Below are positions 13,913-20,194 of a DNA stretch of 20,194 nucleotides, in pieces. Position 1 is the stretch's first letter. The number at the start of each line of letters is the position of its first letter. The DNA lies in NCBI GenBank assembly GCA_910578365.1, contig CAJTRC010000046.1, positions 1 through 20,194 on the forward strand, in the 5' to 3' direction. The stretch comes from an uncultured Muribaculaceae bacterium (GTDB lineage Bacteria > Bacteroidota > Bacteroidia > Bacteroidales > Muribaculaceae). The notes under the pieces are model-generated. The model did no database searches. It worked only from the letters and a program-made list of their open reading frames with translations, and was not told the origin of the DNA. Made by a program: the position numbers and the translations under genes.

Positions 13913-14716
13913 TGGATAAATAGGTTTTTGAAAATGCGGTAAAGGAGTTCGACAACGATAGAATTGCCGGCGAGTTTGCGTTGTTGGGTCGTTGATAATC
14001 CGGCGGCTTGAATCGCGTCGATATAGATGTCCGGCAAGTCCATGAGGCGGAACAGTTCGCGCGGTGTGAATTTACGTATGAGGTAGCCGACGCAAATCAA
14101 ATTGTTATCGGTATAAGCCGAGGCGGTGACAGCCGGGGCAATATCGAGGACGTTCCCACGGGCGAAACCGTGCGGTAGCTGTATAACAGTGGGTTCAACA
14201 ATAAATTCAGCCGTTGAACCTGTGTAACGTCTGTTTGAGCTGCATACTGTTCCGGCTACGTCTTTGAGGTGGCGAGCTACCACCACGCCTTTGTTGTCGC
14301 GCGTGTAGCCTAATACTTTAGGTTCTGCGAGAAGGCTATCCTTGTCAACTGTTGTTATACAATTCGACACCGAACCGCCTAACTCCAGCCTTTGAACGGT
14401 TGGAATCCCGGAACGGCGGTCGCCGGGGTTGTCCGGGTTTCTCCCTCGATAGGCACACGCGACAGGCTCGGCGAGGTAGGTATCAGTCGGACGACTGCCG
14501 CAAAGCGTAGTAACGGCGCAAGAAATACCGTCGGCCGTCTTGAAACTCGTAGAGAATCCGCACCCTTCAGACTGTTTGCGTTCGTTGTGGTTGATAATCA
14601 TGTGTAATTGCTTTTCGTTTAGATACCATGAATCAGCCACATTTTCTTCGAGAACGTGGATTAACCTCCGCGTCAGGGTTTCGGAAGGCTGCGGAAATTC
14701 GTAACTTTGCCCCCCC
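13909..14716 (-). pseudogene. C-terminal part of split C5 methyltransferase
   Basis: This frame carries the target-recognition domain and the last two motifs of a DNA cytosine-C5 methyltransferase: motif IX-like RKFTPRELFRLMDLPD and motif X-like KLAGNSIVVELLYRIF near the end. It is open in the -1 frame from the G7 tract at 14710-14716. Reading on from the N-terminal part gives GGQSYEFPQPSETLTRRLIH then VLEENVADSWYLN, which is normal C5-methyltransferase sequence. The first possible independent start is a GTG at 14640, which would omit this linker. The recognition region holds several Gly/Asn/Arg-rich loops. With one more G, or a -1 slip, a 466-residue enzyme is restored. Function as a separate polypeptide is unlikely but possible. 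Confidence 0.8.
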
Positions 14717-15308
14717 AGATACTTACCATAAAAACACGCTCACGATTCTGCGGAACGCCGAAATTCTTCGCGTTGAGAATAGCCCAGTAATTGGAATATC
14801 CGAGGGCTTCGAGTGTGTCGCGCCAGCGTTTGAAATTATCTTTGTGCTTCTTGAAGGTCAACGCCTTGACATTCTCCATAAGTAGGAATTTAGGACGTTT
14901 CACCTCGATAGCTCTCGCACACTCCCAAAGTAATGAGGAACGCGAACCGCTGCCCTCATCAAAACCTCTTTGTTTCCCTGCTGTGCTTATGTCTTGGCAC
15001 GGGAACGAATAGGTAAATAAATCGAAATCCGGCACCTCTGCCCATTCTATCTTGGTAATATCTCCAAAGTTTGGGTATTTGGCGAGGAGTTCCGGCGACG
15101 GCTCGTATTTCTCCAGATTTAGCCGGTCGATACTATGCCCTTGCAAACGGGCGTCACGAGCTGCGTAGTATGCTAGGACCGCGAAACGGTCTATTTCGGA
15201 GAATCCAGCCACCTCGTAATCGAATCCGGGATAATCCTCCTTCAGACGCTGGAGGGCTATCGACTGACTGCCGTAACCGGCAAACGCCTCGAATATTCTT
15301 ATTTTCAT
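14673..15308 (-). CDS. DNA cytosine-C5 methyltransferase, N-terminal catalytic part (frame ends at G7 tract)
   Basis: Starts at ATG 15308 (MKIRIFEAFAGYGSQSIALQ), 211 residues in the frame as written. Motif I (FEAFAGYGSQS) is at 6-16, motif IV with the catalytic Cys104 is SFPCQDIS, motif VI MENV is at 144-147 and motif VIII QNRERVF at 187-193. The frame passes the tract TGG GGG GGC at 14717-14709 and stops at 14673 after 13 unrelated residues. The heptamer G GGG GGC is in the right frame for -1 ribosomal slippage. It lies 12 bases after the primase stop and belongs to the early operon. Whether it is active depends on restoring the frame; as written, it lacks the target-recognition domain. Confidence 0.9.
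   Translation of the reverse strand: MKIRIFEAFAGYGSQSIALQRLKEDYPGFDYEVAGFSEIDRFAVLAYYAARDARLQGHSIDRLNLEKYEPSPELLAKYPNFGDITKIEWAEVPDFDLFTYSFPCQDISTAGKQRGFDEGSGSRSSLLWECARAIEVKRPKFLLMENVKALTFKKHKDNFKRWRDTLEALGYSNYWAILNAKNFGVPQNRERVFMVSIWGGKVTNFRSLPKP
14710..14716 (-). repeat. G7 homopolymer at the methyltransferase frameshift
   Basis: Seven consecutive C on the plus strand (G7 in the coding direction). One extra G, or a -1 slip, joins the two methyltransferase frames exactly here. It could be a phase-variable tract, a programmed slip site (G GGG GGC), or a sequencing error. Confidence 0.85.
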
Positions 15309-15320
15309 AACTGTAACGGT

Positions 15321-18227
15321 TTAGAAGGGCATTTCCTGCTGGGTTGGAGGGGGCGGCGGGGGATTCTTCAGACGCTCGGCCTCTTTCTTGGTGCGGAGAT
15401 AAATCATTTCTTTCTGTACCTTCTTGTGTGTTATCGGGTCCTCGATACGGCGCATTATTCGCGAACCTGAATTGTGTAGTTCTTCAGGATTGAGGCAGTC
15501 GATATAATCACAAGTAAAGCAGAATCCCTTCAGCGATTTTGTAAATTTCTGCATGGTGATTTTAGACACGCCGGAGAATCGTTTGTAAGCCTCGAAAGCA
15601 TCTTCCCTCACGATTTCGCGGTTAAGATTATCACCGCACCCGTTTTCATCAACAGAGAAATAACCTTCGGCCCACTCGCGGAAATTGTCGGACATATCCC
15701 GGAGATACTTACGGAATATGATATTACCCATCTGCGGCTCGATTTTGACTTGCAACGGAGCGACGGAAAGATAAAATTTCACGCACTGGAGTACAAAATT
15801 TATATCCGCCTCCCACTCGGCTTCGGTGTATGCGCTGCCGAACAGGTCTTTGTTAAAGTCCGTGCGAATCTGACGGGTTTCGAGATAGTCGTTATCTTCT
15901 GTTCTTTGGTGGTAGTAGTCGGAGAATACGACGAACAGCATACGGCCAACACTTGAACCGTCGAACTCCTTCGGGACGTAGTTCGTAGTAAAGGCGAATT
16001 TCGGCGCGTCTTGAAACGTCAGTGTGTAGGCTGAAACATTCTTTGTGTTAATCGTGATGTCCGACGTGATATTATCGTAAAACTGTTTGAACGGTAAATA
16101 TTCGTCGCAATCGTCAACAACAACGATTCCGAGATGTTTGCTTACTTGCTCGAAAGCAAATTGATTCTCCAGTAATTTAGGGTTACGCCCAGACAGCTTC
16201 AGCCAGCGCGTGAAATTCGAGAGGGCGCGGAACATGAAGGATTTGCCGGAACGTCCGTTACACTGGTCGTTCTCGCCCACTACGTTATCCATGACGAACG
16301 GGGCCCACGCTCTCGACTCTGACTTGTAACGGTGCATCATAAACCCGATTGTAAAAATCTTGTTGATAAGACACTGTTTTTGCTCCTGAATCTCTGCGGC
16401 GGTCAACGCCGGGCCGGCGATGTCAAACTTATGAGCTGCGAGATACGCCGCCCCTTCTTCCGGCGACATAGCGTTAACTTGCTCCTCCAACTCCTTGCGC
16501 CAATAAATACGGGAGGAGTTAATCAGGTATTTGAAATAATTCGAGGTTTGATTTTCGGCCACCTCGATGTCGAAATCTTCGCTTTCGTATTGCCCTTCGG
16601 GGTGGGTAATCGTGAACATATCAGGAAGGAATTTAATGTTATGGTTGATAACATTCTCCTCCCAGACATAACGACCGGCAGAGGCGGCGCGGTTGTCGTG
16701 CTTGATAATCTCGCGCCCTGTAACCTCGACGGTAAATTTCGGGAAATAAAAGAACTGTGAACGCTCGGTGTAGTTGGTGAAATCCGGGTCAATTTCTCGA
16801 AGGGCTTCGAGGTATTGAGCCGACAACTTGGAATCTTGCAATATCTGGTTGCGCAGTTCGCGCTCTTGTTTGCTGTCTATTGCCCAGTTTAGAACAAATT
16901 CGCGTATCTCCTTGGGCGTAACGAGCTTCACGATATTGCCTTGAATCCTCACGAACTGCGTACCCGGTGCGTGTTTGTCGCGAAGGGTGTAGAATCCGTT
17001 CAACATTAAAAATTCGTGCAGACATGAAATGTCTATCGAATATTTTTTCTTCTTGGTTTTCTCGTTCCATGATTCAACCCAGAACCTTGCGGGTGTAGCG
17101 AGGTTCAGAAGGCCGCGAAAATCGCCCTTGCTGCTCCATATCTCCATCCAATCTCGGAAATCCTTACGGGGTTTCCCTCGGTTGTCGCGGTATGAGGACA
17201 GTTTTTCGGGTAGCCAAATGGTGTGTATGTCGATAAAGCGTAAAGCGAGTTCCGTACCTTTCAGGCGACCGGTTGCGTCGATGTCAGGTATATTATAGAC
17301 AGTTTCGACATATTTCGTTATCTGGTTCCACTCCTCTTGGCTTACTTGATAAGTTTCGGAATTGAACCACAAAGGGTAGTAACCGAGAGAGCGGACACAA
17401 ACCGCGTCGCGTTCGCCGGAGCAAATGATCGCTTCGGGTAATTTTTGTTCTCGGTAGGGCTTGTGCTCGTTTGCAGGGTCGGCGGTCCACTTTGCTTCCT
17501 CGGTATCGTTGTACGCTCTCCATGCTGCGGCAAGCTCAAACAAACCATTAATGTAGCTTTGTGGTTTCTTCCCGGCTGGCTGGTATTGGAAACGCCACTG
17601 TTTCTCCGGGTTCAGAGGCTCGTAAATCTTATAAAAGCAATCACGATTACCCTTTGAATCAGTAAACCAACATTCGCGGATAAAAATCGGGTAGTTCTCG
17701 TTTGAGTATTTATAAACAGCCTCGCGGTTCCTGACTGTAACGACATGGTTAGCCCGGTACCAGTGGAGAGCCTTCAGTGTGTCAGGAGTGACACGCGGCC
17801 CCATAATCTCGCACTCCTTTGCCGTAAACTCTTGGTTAATATCCTTATCCCATGAACCCTCCGTTTGTTCCACTGTGGCCGGTTGACGGCGAACGTCCGG
17901 CCGGTTGACGGAACGATTTATTTCATCGGTAATATTAAAGATAGCCGAAAGGTCGAGGATAGCTTCACGGAAGGTTAACCCGGTTTGCTTCATGTGTATG
18001 GAAATAGGGCTTTCGGCTCTGCCTTCGTCGCCGAAATCTGTCATTTTCCAGACTTGCGCCCCATCCTTGGCTTTCATTAGTTTGACCCTTGCGCTCGGAG
18101 TGCGCTCGTCGGGTCTTGCCTTGAACGACCTGTTAGTCCTTGCAGCTTCGGGAGCGTCGGGGTAATGCAGCGCAATGATACGGAGGCCGTCGTCTGTTGC
18201 GGCGTATAACTGTTCAGGTGTTACCAT
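15321..18227 (-). CDS. Phage primase fused to SF3 helicase
   Basis: The first ATG is at 18227 (MVTPEQLYAATDDGLRIIAL), giving 968 residues; a TTG start at 18239 is the alternative. The N-terminus (about 35-98) aligns in pattern with the DnaG CHC2 zinc domain (RPDERTPSARV, then FGDEGRAESPISI, then LTFREAILDLS), but the zinc ligands are missing. A toprim-like part follows (EAIICSGERDAVCVRSLGYY at 265-284, and IPDIDATG at 313-320 with an acidic pair). The SF3 helicase has Walker A NGRSGKS (657-663), Walker B IVVVDDCDEY (701-710), motif C FTTNY (746-750) and a likely arginine finger in VGRMLF (Arg762). The end is a proline-rich PPPPPPTQQEMPF tail. It unwinds and primes phage DNA at the origin and heads the early operon. 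Confidence 0.9.
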   Translation of the reverse strand: MVTPEQLYAATDDGLRIIALHYPDAPEAARTNRSFKARPDERTPSARVKLMKAKDGAQVWKMTDFGDEGRAESPISIHMKQTGLTFREAILDLSAIFNITDEINRSVNRPDVRRQPATVEQTEGSWDKDINQEFTAKECEIMGPRVTPDTLKALHWYRANHVVTVRNREAVYKYSNENYPIFIRECWFTDSKGNRDCFYKIYEPLNPEKQWRFQYQPAGKKPQSYINGLFELAAAWRAYNDTEEAKWTADPANEHKPYREQKLPEAIICSGERDAVCVRSLGYYPLWFNSETYQVSQEEWNQITKYVETVYNIPDIDATGRLKGTELALRFIDIHTIWLPEKLSSYRDNRGKPRKDFRDWMEIWSSKGDFRGLLNLATPARFWVESWNEKTKKKKYSIDISCLHEFLMLNGFYTLRDKHAPGTQFVRIQGNIVKLVTPKEIREFVLNWAIDSKQERELRNQILQDSKLSAQYLEALREIDPDFTNYTERSQFFYFPKFTVEVTGREIIKHDNRAASAGRYVWEENVINHNIKFLPDMFTITHPEGQYESEDFDIEVAENQTSNYFKYLINSSRIYWRKELEEQVNAMSPEEGAAYLAAHKFDIAGPALTAAEIQEQKQCLINKIFTIGFMMHRYKSESRAWAPFVMDNVVGENDQCNGRSGKSFMFRALSNFTRWLKLSGRNPKLLENQFAFEQVSKHLGIVVVDDCDEYLPFKQFYDNITSDITINTKNVSAYTLTFQDAPKFAFTTNYVPKEFDGSSVGRMLFVVFSDYYHQRTEDNDYLETRQIRTDFNKDLFGSAYTEAEWEADINFVLQCVKFYLSVAPLQVKIEPQMGNIIFRKYLRDMSDNFREWAEGYFSVDENGCGDNLNREIVREDAFEAYKRFSGVSKITMQKFTKSLKGFCFTCDYIDCLNPEELHNSGSRIMRRIEDPITHKKVQKEMIYLRTKKEAERLKNPPPPPPTQQEMPF

Positions 18228-18273
18228 ATCATGTGACAAGTTACATAATTACAAAAATTTAGGGCGATTTCTA

Positions 18274-18281
18274 CCCCCCCC
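18274..18281 (-). repeat. G8 homopolymer upstream of the primase gene
   Basis: Eight consecutive C on the plus strand (G8 on the minus strand), 47 bases upstream of the primase ATG. A near -7 box (TCACTTTGC) lies about 30 bp further upstream at 18311-18319, so the tract is in a probable 5' leader. The surrounding 18240-18356 holds no gene. Length change could alter expression. Confidence 0.55.
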
Positions 18282-18356
18282 ATTTTTCGAGATTGAGGGG
18301 TAACGGTCTTGCAAAGTGACGAATAAACCGAAAGAGGGGGAAGGACGCACACGGTA

Positions 18357-18536
18357 TTATTTTTCATCGCTGAATAAATTTAGTTGAATCCCATAACCGA
18401 AAGCCTTCAGCCGTTCCTCCACGCGGGCGGAACGATTCGCCTCCGGCGTTGTGACTACTCGCTCCGTTTTACTGAAACGGTAGCCACGTCGACGGGCATA
18501 ATAGCGTAAATCATACAGCGTTTTAGGGTCGCGCAT
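18357..18536 (-). CDS. Small phage protein, 59 residues
   Basis: The start is ATG 18536 (MRDPKTLYDLRYYARRRGYR), overlapping the upstream gene by 14 bases; the longer frame to 18581 starts at a non-ATG codon. It is strongly basic at first (LRYYARRRGYRFSKTERVV), with a QLNLFSDEK tail. The ending NLFSDE resembles short C-terminal tails that bind replication partners (for example clamp-binding QxxLF motifs: Q-L-N-L-F here). That link is a guess. It is cotranscribed with the 93-residue gene in the early operon. Confidence 0.65.
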   Translation of the reverse strand: MRDPKTLYDLRYYARRRGYRFSKTERVVTTPEANRSARVEERLKAFGYGIQLNLFSDEK

Positions 18537-18804
18537 TTGAAACGGTCGTATCAGTGTCGTACACGCGAGTAATAGCGTCACAAACCTCGGCTATAAGGTC
18601 GGAAACGGAGAGGTCGTGGGTGATACCGATACAACCGAAACCGTCGTCATTCTTCTGGACGTTGTGGACGTGTATGTCGCCGGCTTCATTAAGCACGTCG
18701 GCGAGGCCAACCGGTAAGCACTTTTCGGATATTACGAGAGCGGCACGATGTTCGCCGGCATGGAGTTCTGCGGAGTGCTGTCCGAAGGTGATAATTTTTT
18801 TCAT
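18523..18804 (-). CDS. Hypothetical early phage protein, 93 residues
   Basis: Starts at ATG 18804 (MKKIITFGQHSAELHAGEHR). A soluble alpha/beta protein with two histidine-containing stretches (GQHSAELHAGEH, GDIHVHNVQ) and an acidic C-terminal helix. The family is not recognised. It lies 24 bases downstream of the HTH protein gene and 14 bases overlap the next gene, so it belongs to the leftward early operon. Confidence 0.7.
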   Translation of the reverse strand: MKKIITFGQHSAELHAGEHRAALVISEKCLPVGLADVLNEAGDIHVHNVQKNDDGFGCIGITHDLSVSDLIAEVCDAITRVYDTDTTVSNARP

Positions 18805-18828
18805 ATTTCGAGCGGGGTTATATGGTTA

Positions 18829-19119
18829 TTAAATAGCCGTGCCGGAGGCGTGGCCGCTTACGCCTTCGGTCAATTCCTCCGGCTTGGCTATCGTGAATAT
18901 TTCCTTACCTGAAACCTGAAGGGTATAGGCGTTTATTAGTTTCTTTGCCGAGTTTGGCACTTTGCAACGCCCGTATATCCAGTTCAGTATTTTGCTTCTG
19001 CTTTCGGCACAAGCGACAACCAAACCGGCTTTATGCTTGTTGTAGTCTGCGCGGGGGAGAGAATCCAGCCAACCGCGCAAAATATTAGAGTCCGTAAGGT
19101 CTTTAATTTGATTCTTCAT
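18829..19119 (-). CDS. Cro-like HTH protein, early regulator candidate
   Basis: The start is ATG 19119 (MKNQIKDLTDSNILRGWLDS), 96 residues; the longer frame to 19158 would start at the -7 box. Residues about 30-64 fit a helix-turn-helix: KAGLVVACAESRSKILNWIY, then GRCKVPNSAKKLIN. The pattern VxxACAxSRSKILNWIYGR, PxxAKKLIN resembles Cro-type DNA-binding proteins. It is divergent from the XRE repressor at 19225 and first in the leftward early operon, the standard position of cro. The likely role is repression of the repressor promoter when the lytic path begins. Function is inferred from fold pattern and context. Confidence 0.7.
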   Translation of the reverse strand: MKNQIKDLTDSNILRGWLDSLPRADYNKHKAGLVVACAESRSKILNWIYGRCKVPNSAKKLINAYTLQVSGKEIFTIAKPEELTEGVSGHASGTAI

Positions 19120-19155
19120 TTGTAGAACTGAAATATTTTTGTTAATTTTACTCTG

Positions 19156-19163
19156 CAAATGTA
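19156..19163 (-). promoter_or_regulatory. -7 box of the leftward early promoter
   Basis: The minus strand reads TACATTTGC, an exact TAnnTTTGC, 37 bases upstream of the Cro-like ATG. Around it, TCCCA and TCCCT half-sites in AAATCCCATTAG and AATAATCCCTG (19171-19198) may be repressor sites. A possible opposing plus-strand box TATTTTTG is at 19134-19141 for the repressor. The two start sites would face each other. Confidence 0.6.
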
Positions 19164-19224
19164 GTAATAAATCCCATTAGTCAGGTAAATAATCCCTGTT
19201 AAAAATTGTAAAATATTAAATCCG

Positions 19225-19527
19225 ATGGCTAATCTTCTTTTAATCAGAGATTTGTGTGAGCGCAAGAAAATGACTATTCGAGAGCTGTCGCAACGAATAG
19301 GCCGCGATGAAAGCTCCATACAGAGCGCAATCCGACGCGGTTCGACCAACTCGACAACAATAGAGCTAATCGCCAAAGAATTAGGCGTGTCGGCTGGTAT
19401 CTTCTTCGACGGATTCGCCGCCGACGAATCCGTCGCACTCCGCCGCGAGGTGGCTCACCTGAAGGAACTACTGAAGGAAAAAGAGCGGACAATCGAAATA
19501 CTAATGAGCGACCGTAAAGCAAAATAA
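19225..19527 (+). CDS. XRE-type phage repressor with coiled-coil C-terminus
   Basis: Starts at ATG 19225 (MANLLLIRDLCERKKMTIRE), 100 residues, the only sizeable plus-strand gene. Residues 5-55 form an XRE helix-turn-helix: LIRDLCERKKMTIRELSQRI, then GRDESSIQSAIRRGSTNSTT and IELIAKELGVSAGIFF. Residues 66-95 are a charged heptad-like coiled coil (ALRREVAHLKELLKEKERTI), probably for dimerisation. There is no peptidase domain, so it is not a LexA/CI self-cleaving type; induction would need another mechanism. It faces the Cro-like gene across a 105-bp region and is followed by its own terminator. It likely maintains lysogeny. Confidence 0.85.
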   Translation: MANLLLIRDLCERKKMTIRELSQRIGRDESSIQSAIRRGSTNSTTIELIAKELGVSAGIFFDGFAADESVALRREVAHLKELLKEKERTIEILMSDRKAK

Positions 19528-19537
19528 ACCCCTCAAA

Positions 19538-19559
19538 GTCGGCACAATGTCGGCACAAT
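19538..19559 (+). repeat. Perfect tandem 11-bp repeat GTCGGCACAAT x2
   Basis: GTCGGCACAAT occurs twice back to back right after the repressor stop. Its GGCACAA core recurs inverted as TTGTGCC at 19593-19599, which leads into the hairpin GTGCC-TGGT-GGCAC (19595-19608). Paired and inverted short repeats at a phage end are consistent with recombinase binding sites, but no recombinase is in the window to support this. Confidence 0.5.
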
Positions 19560-19624
19560 AGGGTATTAAACTACTGACGAGCAGTAACCGCGTTGTGCCT
19601 GGTGGCACCACCCAAGCAAAGATT

Positions 19625-19657
19625 AAATCGCTAATTCTCACAGAGTTGGCGATTTTT
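19625..19657 (+). terminator. Rho-independent terminator after the repressor
   Basis: AAATCGCTAA (19625-19634) pairs with TTGGCGATTT (19646-19655), ten pairs with one T-G, around an 11-base loop, followed by a short T-run and ATTTTAG. It lies about 100 bases after the repressor stop on the plus strand. Confidence 0.75.
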
Positions 19658-19661
19658 ATTT

Positions 19662-19841
19662 TAGTCACTACAGGGCGTAGTCACTATAATAGTCACTATC
19701 TAAATCGCTATAAACCACGATAAATCGGCTTGATTAAACTGTATTAAAAAGTAGCGTTTAATTCTAAACCCATTAAATTCTACATTAAATTCTCTGCAAA
19801 ATAATAGTGACTATCGGCGTGGTGCGCTGAGATAGTCACTA
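19662..19841. repeat. Five copies of TAGTCACTA, candidate attachment or transposon-end region
   Basis: Exact copies of the 9-mer are at 19662-19670, 19678-19686, 19690-19698 and 19833-19841 (plus) and 19805-19813 (minus). The region is AT-rich and also carries ATTAAATTCT repeats (about 19768-19793). Five exact 9-mers in 180 bp is far beyond chance. Arm-type integrase sites, transposase-end sites or regulator sites could look like this. I see no gene in 19528-19849. Confidence 0.6.
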
Positions 19842-19849
19842 CTTCATTC

Positions 19850-20079
19850 TTACATTGTAAGTCGGGTGCCGGACTGACGGTCGTCGATGTCATCGTAGCG
19901 GGAACGGTTGCCGACTTCGTGCTCGCGCTTGTAGCCGGATGAGCCGGAACTGACATTGAGGGAAGATAGTGCGTTGGCAAGATTGAATGTGAACACTTGC
20001 GAGATTTCCGGGGAGTAGTCCTGTGGACGGGAAGGGAAAATACGGACTCCGGCTGGGTCAATCCGAAAACCCGGTGCAT
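19850..20079 (-). pseudogene. Probable 3' end of an unidentified gene
   Basis: This frame ends in a TAA at 19850. Read leftward it gives APGFRIDPAGVRIFPSRP, then QVFTFNLANALSSLNVSSGS and a polar end GNRSRYDDIDDRQSGTRLTM. It shows good codon use (mostly C or G at third positions), unlike a random frame. No start is obvious; the upstream ATG at 20128 lies inside the transposase start. It is probably the truncated C-terminal end of a host or mobile gene cut by the transposon on its right. The family is not recognised. Confidence 0.4.
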
Positions 20080-20097
20080 GAATTTTGAGAAAAGTGT

Positions 20098-20194
20098 TAA
20101 ATTTGTGGCATGAAAACCGCAGATGCAATATGGATGTGCCTGCCCGAGGGCATGGACGAACTATTTGAAATGGTGCGCTTCGAGCGCACGGAAC
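20098..20194 (+). mobile_element. Start of a transposase (ISAon1-type N-terminal region), truncated by window
   Basis: The ATG is at 20110; 28 codons are present (MKTADAIWMCLPEGMDELFE, then MVRFERTE). The LPEG...F pattern resembles the N-terminal region of ISAon1-type transposases of Bacteroidota. A -7 box TAAATTTG (20098-20105) is just upstream. The insertion sequence end would lie left of this. The identification rests on a short N-terminus. Confidence 0.45.

Noticed and set aside
19585..19615. Possible tRNA 3' end as attachment site (GTGGCACCA)
   Set aside because: There is no T-loop sequence or cloverleaf upstream; GTGCC/GGCAC is a simple short hairpin.

Overview
The window looks like most of a temperate tailed phage (prophage) of a Bacteroidota host, probably a gut Bacteroidales. 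This rests on the gene content, on several sites matching the Bacteroidota -7 promoter element TAnnTTTG upstream of genes, on the absence of strong Shine-Dalgarno sites, and on a lipoprotein signal typical of the group. Taxon and lifestyle are inferred. No integrase, portal or tail genes lie inside the window.

Almost everything is on the minus strand, so the phage reads right to left. At the right end is a lysis/lysogeny switch: a plus-strand XRE-type repressor (19225-19527) facing a minus-strand HTH protein (18829-19119). The early operon follows: two small proteins, a 968-residue primase/SF3-helicase (15321-18227), a DNA cytosine-C5 methyltransferase split into two frames at a G7 tract (13909-15308), and a PAPS/APS-reductase-family PP-loop protein (12968-13912), closed by a strong terminator. 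An intergenic region of about 500 bp (12484-12967) carries seven exact copies of TTTGTTAC and is a candidate replication origin or control locus.

The late region starts at a good promoter (12476-12483): a 156-residue conserved phage protein, a 135-residue protein, an S49 prohead protease, a 730-residue capsid protein with two copies of a C-terminal domain, a terminator, and a 271-residue structural protein carrying a third copy of that domain, followed by another terminator. A new promoter then drives a Tad2-like (DUF2829) anti-Thoeris protein, a 317-residue protein that may be extended by a -1 frameshift at an A9 tract, a DPPY adenine/cytosine-N4 methyltransferase, a small-terminase candidate, a further protein and the large terminase (2496-4199).

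The left end has a separately expressed lipoprotein, a strongly structured intergenic region (1200-1440) that may encode an RNA, two minus-strand proteins of unknown function (one membrane), a terminator, and a truncated membrane protein resembling a holin. The right end past the repressor holds its terminator, tandem 11-bp repeats, five copies of TAGTCACTA, the 3' end of an unidentified gene and the start of a transposase, so the phage/host junction probably lies near 19530-19850.

Taken together the genes cover immunity, replication, DNA modification, packaging, head formation, counter-defence and cargo. The points of most interest are the two homopolymer frameshift sites, the Tad2-like gene with its own promoter, the domain shared by two structural proteins, and the two clusters of short repeats.
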